Assembly: GCA_900554585.1 (NCBI GenBank)
Contig: USHS01000037.1
Coordinates: forward strand, 1-8,977
Direction of reading: 5' to 3'
Source of the DNA: an uncultured Collinsella sp.
GTDB lineage: Bacteria > Actinomycetota > Coriobacteriia > Coriobacteriales > Coriobacteriaceae
DNA length: 8,977 nucleotides
In this document: positions 6,262 to 8,977 of the stretch, piece after piece
Numbering within the stretch: position 1 is the stretch's first letter
How the letters are laid out: the number at the start of each line of letters is the position of its first letter
The notes under the pieces: generated by a model
Told to the model about the DNA's origin: nothing
What the model saw: the letters and a program-made list of their open reading frames with translations, nothing else
Databases searched by the model: none
Made by a program: the position numbers and the translations under genes

Positions 6262-7677
6262 ATGGCCGAGGTTTGGCGCTTCTTTGCGCATGAGGACGAT
6301 TTTGCCGATTTGGACGAAGCTGGCGCGTGCGAGCGCCTGGGCCGCGTGTTGTCGTTTCCGACCATCTCGAGCATGGATGCCGAGGCGGTGAACTGGCAGC
6401 CGTTCGACGACCTGCGCGCCTATATGCAGCAGGCCTGGCCGCGCGTGTTCGCGGTGGGCGAGGTCGAGCTTGTCGACCATTCGCTGCTGGTGACGCTTGG
6501 CGGTTCCGACCCCGCCCTCAAACCCGTCATGCTCATGGGCCACATGGACGTGGTCCCCGTGGTGCCCGGCACCGAGGCTGACTGGACGTATGCCCCCTTT
6601 AGCGGACATGTGGACGACACCTACATTTGGGGTCGCGGTGCCATCGACATGAAAGACCAGGTCGCAGGCATTCTCGAGGCGGTTGAGTATGCGTTGGCGC
6701 ACGGCTGGGAGCACAAGCGTTCCCTGCTGCTCGCTTTTGGCCAGGACGAGGAAACCACGCAGTACGGCGCGGGAGCAATCAGCCGCGTGCTCGAGGAACG
6801 CGGCGTTGAACTTGAATACCTGATCGACGAGGGCGACTACCGTATTGTTTCGGCTGCCGAGTACGGCGCGGGCGAGGGCTGGCTTATGCATGCCGACCTT
6901 GCCGAGAAGGGCTACGCCGATATTGTGCTCAAGACGAAGAGTGAGGGCGGGCATTCGTCTAACCCTTACGGCGGCACATCGCTCGAGGTGCTGAGCCGCG
7001 CTATCGCCGCAATCTGCGATATCGAGTGGCCGACGCGTGTGACCGATCTGCTTGCCGCACAGCTTGTCGAGCTGGGGCTCTACACGGCGGATGAGATTGC
7101 CGCCAACGGGGATGCCATTGTCCGCGACTGCCTCGCCAGCAAAAAGCTCTACCCGCTCGTGACGACCACCTGCGCGCCCACGCAGATCGAGGGCGGCAGC
7201 ACCGGCGCCAACGTGATGCCGCAGGATATGTGGGCCAATATCAACTTCCGCATGCTCGAGGGTACGGGCGTGGTTGATGTCGTGGCCTGCTGCCGCGAGG
7301 CGGTTGCCGCGGCGGGCCTTGCCGGACGTGTGGAAGTCGAACTTGGCCCCGGCAGCTCCGAGCCTTCGCCGTCTCCGCGTGTCGGTGGATCGGGACTCGA
7401 GGCCGTTCGCGCCATTGCCGCCCGCTACTTCCGTGATCCAAAGGGGACGGAGGAAAACGGATCATTCGAGCCAGTGGCAATTGTGCCCTCGACCGTGATC
7501 GGTGCGACCGATGCTGCCAACTACCAGCGCATTTGCCCCGAGTGCATTCGTTTCTCGGCCTTTGTGGTCGACGATGACGAGTGCGAGTGCGGTGTCCACG
7601 GCACCAACGAGCGCATTACCCGCCGTGCCTACCTCCAGGGTGTCCGCTTCCTCATCGCCCTGCTCCAAACGCTCTAG
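6262..7677 (+). CDS. M20 family zinc metallopeptidase, carboxypeptidase S (CPS1/PM20D1)-like
   Basis: The 471-residue product is a two-zinc exopeptidase. The first metal motif is GHMDVVPV (93-100) with H94 and D96. WGRGAIDMK (123-131) supplies the bridging D129, and FGQDEE (159-164) carries the catalytic glutamate E163 and ligand E164. LIDEGD (187-192) supplies D189, and CGVHGTNE (443-450) the distal histidine H446. The lid/dimerisation domain starts near SEGGHSSNP (227-235). ADWTYAPFSG and the DEG motif are most like carboxypeptidase S, which removes C-terminal residues from short peptides, or PM20D1, which makes or cleaves N-acyl amino acids. There is no signal peptide, so it acts in the cytoplasm. 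The ATG at 6262 follows AAAGG; the gene lies 72 nt after the importer ATPase and probably feeds the same amino acid economy. The stop is TAG. The exact substrate is not shown by the sequence. Confidence 0.92.
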   Translation: MAEVWRFFAHEDDFADLDEAGACERLGRVLSFPTISSMDAEAVNWQPFDDLRAYMQQAWPRVFAVGEVELVDHSLLVTLGGSDPALKPVMLMGHMDVVPVVPGTEADWTYAPFSGHVDDTYIWGRGAIDMKDQVAGILEAVEYALAHGWEHKRSLLLAFGQDEETTQYGAGAISRVLEERGVELEYLIDEGDYRIVSAAEYGAGEGWLMHADLAEKGYADIVLKTKSEGGHSSNPYGGTSLEVLSRAIAAICDIEWPTRVTDLLAAQLVELGLYTADEIAANGDAIVRDCLASKKLYPLVTTTCAPTQIEGGSTGANVMPQDMWANINFRMLEGTGVVDVVACCREAVAAAGLAGRVEVELGPGSSEPSPSPRVGGSGLEAVRAIAARYFRDPKGTEENGSFEPVAIVPSTVIGATDAANYQRICPECIRFSAFVVDDDECECGVHGTNERITRRAYLQGVRFLIALLQTL

Positions 7678-7678
7678 T

Positions 7679-7710
7679 ATGTGACAAAGGGACTGTCCCT
7701 TTGTCGGATT
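7679..7710. repeat. Second, degraded GTGACAAAGG palindrome
   Basis: GACAAAGGGAC (7683-7693) and GTCCCTTTGTC (7695-7705) are perfect reverse complements around a single T. Outside this core the arms no longer match fully: left ATGT against right GGATT, where the copy at 991-1023 has the intact CACATT. The element begins two bases after the peptidase stop codon and has no T-run. It is a family member of the element at 991. Confidence 0.65.
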
Positions 7711-7711
7711 C

Positions 7712-7744
7712 CGTGCGGGTTATATGCAGGTTTGCCTGCGCACG
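7712..7744 (+). other. Two-tier hairpin in the prfA upstream region
   Basis: CGTGCG (7712-7717) pairs with CGCACG (7739-7744). Inside it CAGG (7727-7730) pairs with CCTG (7735-7738) around TTTG, leaving an internal loop. There is no T-tract after it, so it is either the 3' structure of the peptidase mRNA or part of the prfA leader. Confidence 0.35.
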
Positions 7745-7798
7745 CTATCATGTATGGGTTAGACCGCAACTATGTACCCCACACGCGAAGGGATGCGC

Positions 7799-7825
7799 AT
7801 GTATCTGAAGATCGACATGTTCTAG
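7799..7825 (+). CDS. Possible 8-codon leader peptide upstream of prfA, ending in UAG
   Basis: ATG at 7799 opens a tiny ORF, MYLKIDMF, closed by TAG at 7823-7825. GAAGGGA (7787-7793) lies 5 nt upstream and is as good a ribosome site as those of the large genes here. The stop is followed by C, a context known to slow termination in E. coli. A small hairpin, GGCGC-CAT-GCGCC (7845-7857), lies between it and the prfA ribosome site. It may be a chance ORF; the ribosome site and the RF1-read stop in front of the RF1 gene are what make it worth listing. Confidence 0.3.
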   Translation: MYLKIDMF

Positions 7826-7892
7826 CTGGGTTTACCCCCGCAGTGGCGCCATGCGCCCCATCAACTCTGCCGATTTTCATCTTCACGCATAT

Positions 7893-7899
7893 AAAGGAG
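7893..7899 (+). promoter_or_regulatory. Ribosome binding site of prfA
   Basis: AAAGGAG is followed by 7 nt and the ATG at 7907. It fixes the start and yields a protein of the standard release factor 1 length. Confidence 0.85.
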
Positions 7900-7906
7900 T
7901 CCTGCC

Positions 7907-8974
7907 ATGCGCGACAAGCTCGAAAAGATCATCAAGGCCTACGAGGAGCTCGAGAAGAAGCTTTCCGACCCGGCCGTCGCCTCCGACATCAAGGAGTTCA
8001 CGCGTCTCAACAAGGAGTACGCGCACCAGTCCGACCTCATTGCTGCCTCGCGCGAGTACATCGGCGCGCTCGACGACATCGAGGCTGCCAAGGAAATGCT
8101 CCACGATACTACCGATGCCGATGAGAAGGAGATGCTCCAGATGGACATCTCCGAAAACGAGGCCAAGCTTCCCCAGCTCGAGGAAGATATCAAGTACATG
8201 CTCATCCCGAGCGATCCCAACGACGACAAGAACACCATCGTCGAGATCCGCTCCGCCGCCGGTGGCGACGAGGCGGCCATCTTCGCCGGCGACCTGTACA
8301 AGATGTACCAGCGCTTTTGCGAGTCGCGTGGCTGGAAGACCACTGTGCTCGATTCCAGCCCCAGCGAGGCCGGCGGCTTTAAGTCCATCGAGTTCAAGGT
8401 CGAGGGCGACCGCGTCTACTCCGTCATGAAGTTCGAGTCCGGCGTGCACCGCGTCCAGCGCGTCCCCAAGACCGAGTCCCAGGGCCGCATCCAGACCTCC
8501 ACGGCTACCGTCGCCGTACTTCCCGAGGCCGAGGAGATCGACGTCCAGATCAACCAGTCCGACCTGCGCATCGATACTTACTGTGCTTCGGGCCCTGGCG
8601 GTCAGTGCGTTAACACCACCTACTCTGCCGTGCGCATCACCCACCTGCCCACCAACACCGTGGTGCAGTCGCAGGAGCAGCGCTCCCAGATTCAGAACCG
8701 CGAGGTCTGCATGCAGATGCTGCGTGCCCGTCTGTACGAGATGGAGCTCGAGAAGCAGCAGGCCGAGCTCGGTGCCGACCGTCAGAGCCAGATGGGCCAC
8801 GGCACCCGTTCCGAGAAGATTCGTACCTACAACCAGCCCCAGGATCGCGTGACCGATCACCGCATCGGCTTCAACTCCACCTACAACGGCGTGCTTCTGG
8901 GCGACCAGCTCGGCACCGTCATCGAGGCCCTCGCCGCCGCCGAGCGAGCCGAGAAGCTGGCGCAGGCTGTTTAG
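7907..8974 (+). CDS. prfA: Peptide chain release factor 1 (RF1)
   Basis: The 355-residue protein recognises UAG and UAA stop codons in the ribosomal A site and triggers release of the finished peptide. The N-terminal helical domain (1-100) is complete. The PxT codon-reading motif that marks RF1 rather than RF2 is PKT (187-189), in HRVQRVPKTESQGRI. The catalytic GGQ is G231-G232-Q233 in SGPGGQCVNTTYSAVR; Q233 is the residue methylated by PrmC in other bacteria. The C-terminal RSEKIRTYNQPQDRVTDHRI (301-320) is a universal signature. Residue 234 is Cys where Ser or His is more usual, a minor oddity. Length is standard. The gene's own stop codon is TAG, so completing RF1 requires RF1. Any downstream gene, often prmC, lies beyond the window. 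Confidence 0.97.
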   Translation: MRDKLEKIIKAYEELEKKLSDPAVASDIKEFTRLNKEYAHQSDLIAASREYIGALDDIEAAKEMLHDTTDADEKEMLQMDISENEAKLPQLEEDIKYMLIPSDPNDDKNTIVEIRSAAGGDEAAIFAGDLYKMYQRFCESRGWKTTVLDSSPSEAGGFKSIEFKVEGDRVYSVMKFESGVHRVQRVPKTESQGRIQTSTATVAVLPEAEEIDVQINQSDLRIDTYCASGPGGQCVNTTYSAVRITHLPTNTVVQSQEQRSQIQNREVCMQMLRARLYEMELEKQQAELGADRQSQMGHGTRSEKIRTYNQPQDRVTDHRIGFNSTYNGVLLGDQLGTVIEALAAAERAEKLAQAV

Positions 8975-8977
8975 GTT

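Noticed and set aside
5227..6954. A 575-codon open frame on the minus strand
   Set aside because: It lies antisense across three well-supported plus-strand genes with intact motifs. Long antisense frames are expected at this GC content, and its His/Val/Leu-rich composition matches no family.
7732..7758. TTGCCT with a TATGGG-like hexamer as a prfA promoter
   Set aside because: Spacing is about 15 nt and the -10 match is poor; I could not support it over chance.
7883..8860. A 325-codon minus-strand frame opposite prfA
   Set aside because: It is antisense to a highly conserved gene; its leucine/glycine/valine-rich sequence is a codon-bias artefact.

Overview
The window is high-GC DNA with strong Shine-Dalgarno sites and Actinobacteria-like proteins. 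The protein style and the short GTGACAAAGG...CCTTTGTC palindromes between genes suggest a gut Coriobacteriia relative, most likely Collinsella. That assignment rests on recognition, not a database search. All seven plus-strand genes have normal coding features. I see no phage, insertion sequence, CRISPR array, rRNA or tRNA.

Layout: (1) 1-933, minus strand: the N-terminal 311 residues of a 12-TM MFS transporter that runs off the left edge. (2) 934-1193: a divergent intergenic region with two strong palindromes. (3) 1194-2060: an acidic, single-pass membrane protein of unknown function. It is followed after 79 nt by an aldose 1-epimerase-family gene (2140-3033), which ends at a strong intrinsic terminator (3089-3130). 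(4) 3297-6189: a complete polar amino acid ABC importer in the order binding lipoprotein, permease, ATPase, followed at 6262-7677 by a zinc M20 carboxypeptidase. (5) 7678-7906: a structured intergenic leader with a degraded palindrome, hairpins and an 8-codon ORF ending in UAG. (6) 7907-8974: prfA, encoding release factor 1.

The importer and the peptidase look like one functional unit. Peptides are trimmed in the cytoplasm by the carboxypeptidase S-like enzyme, and free amino acids are captured outside the cell by a lipoprotein that appears to be Tat-exported. The epimerase gene sits between terminator-separated units and probably serves sugar metabolism on its own.

Most genes here are ordinary housekeeping or transport genes. 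The points most worth a second look are the UAG-ended mini-ORF in front of prfA (a possible RF1-sensing leader), the exclusive use of TAG/TAA stops, the palindromic repeats, the perfect-looking hairpin abutting the binding-protein ribosome site, and the long N-terminal extension of the permease. I found no convincing entirely new multi-gene system.
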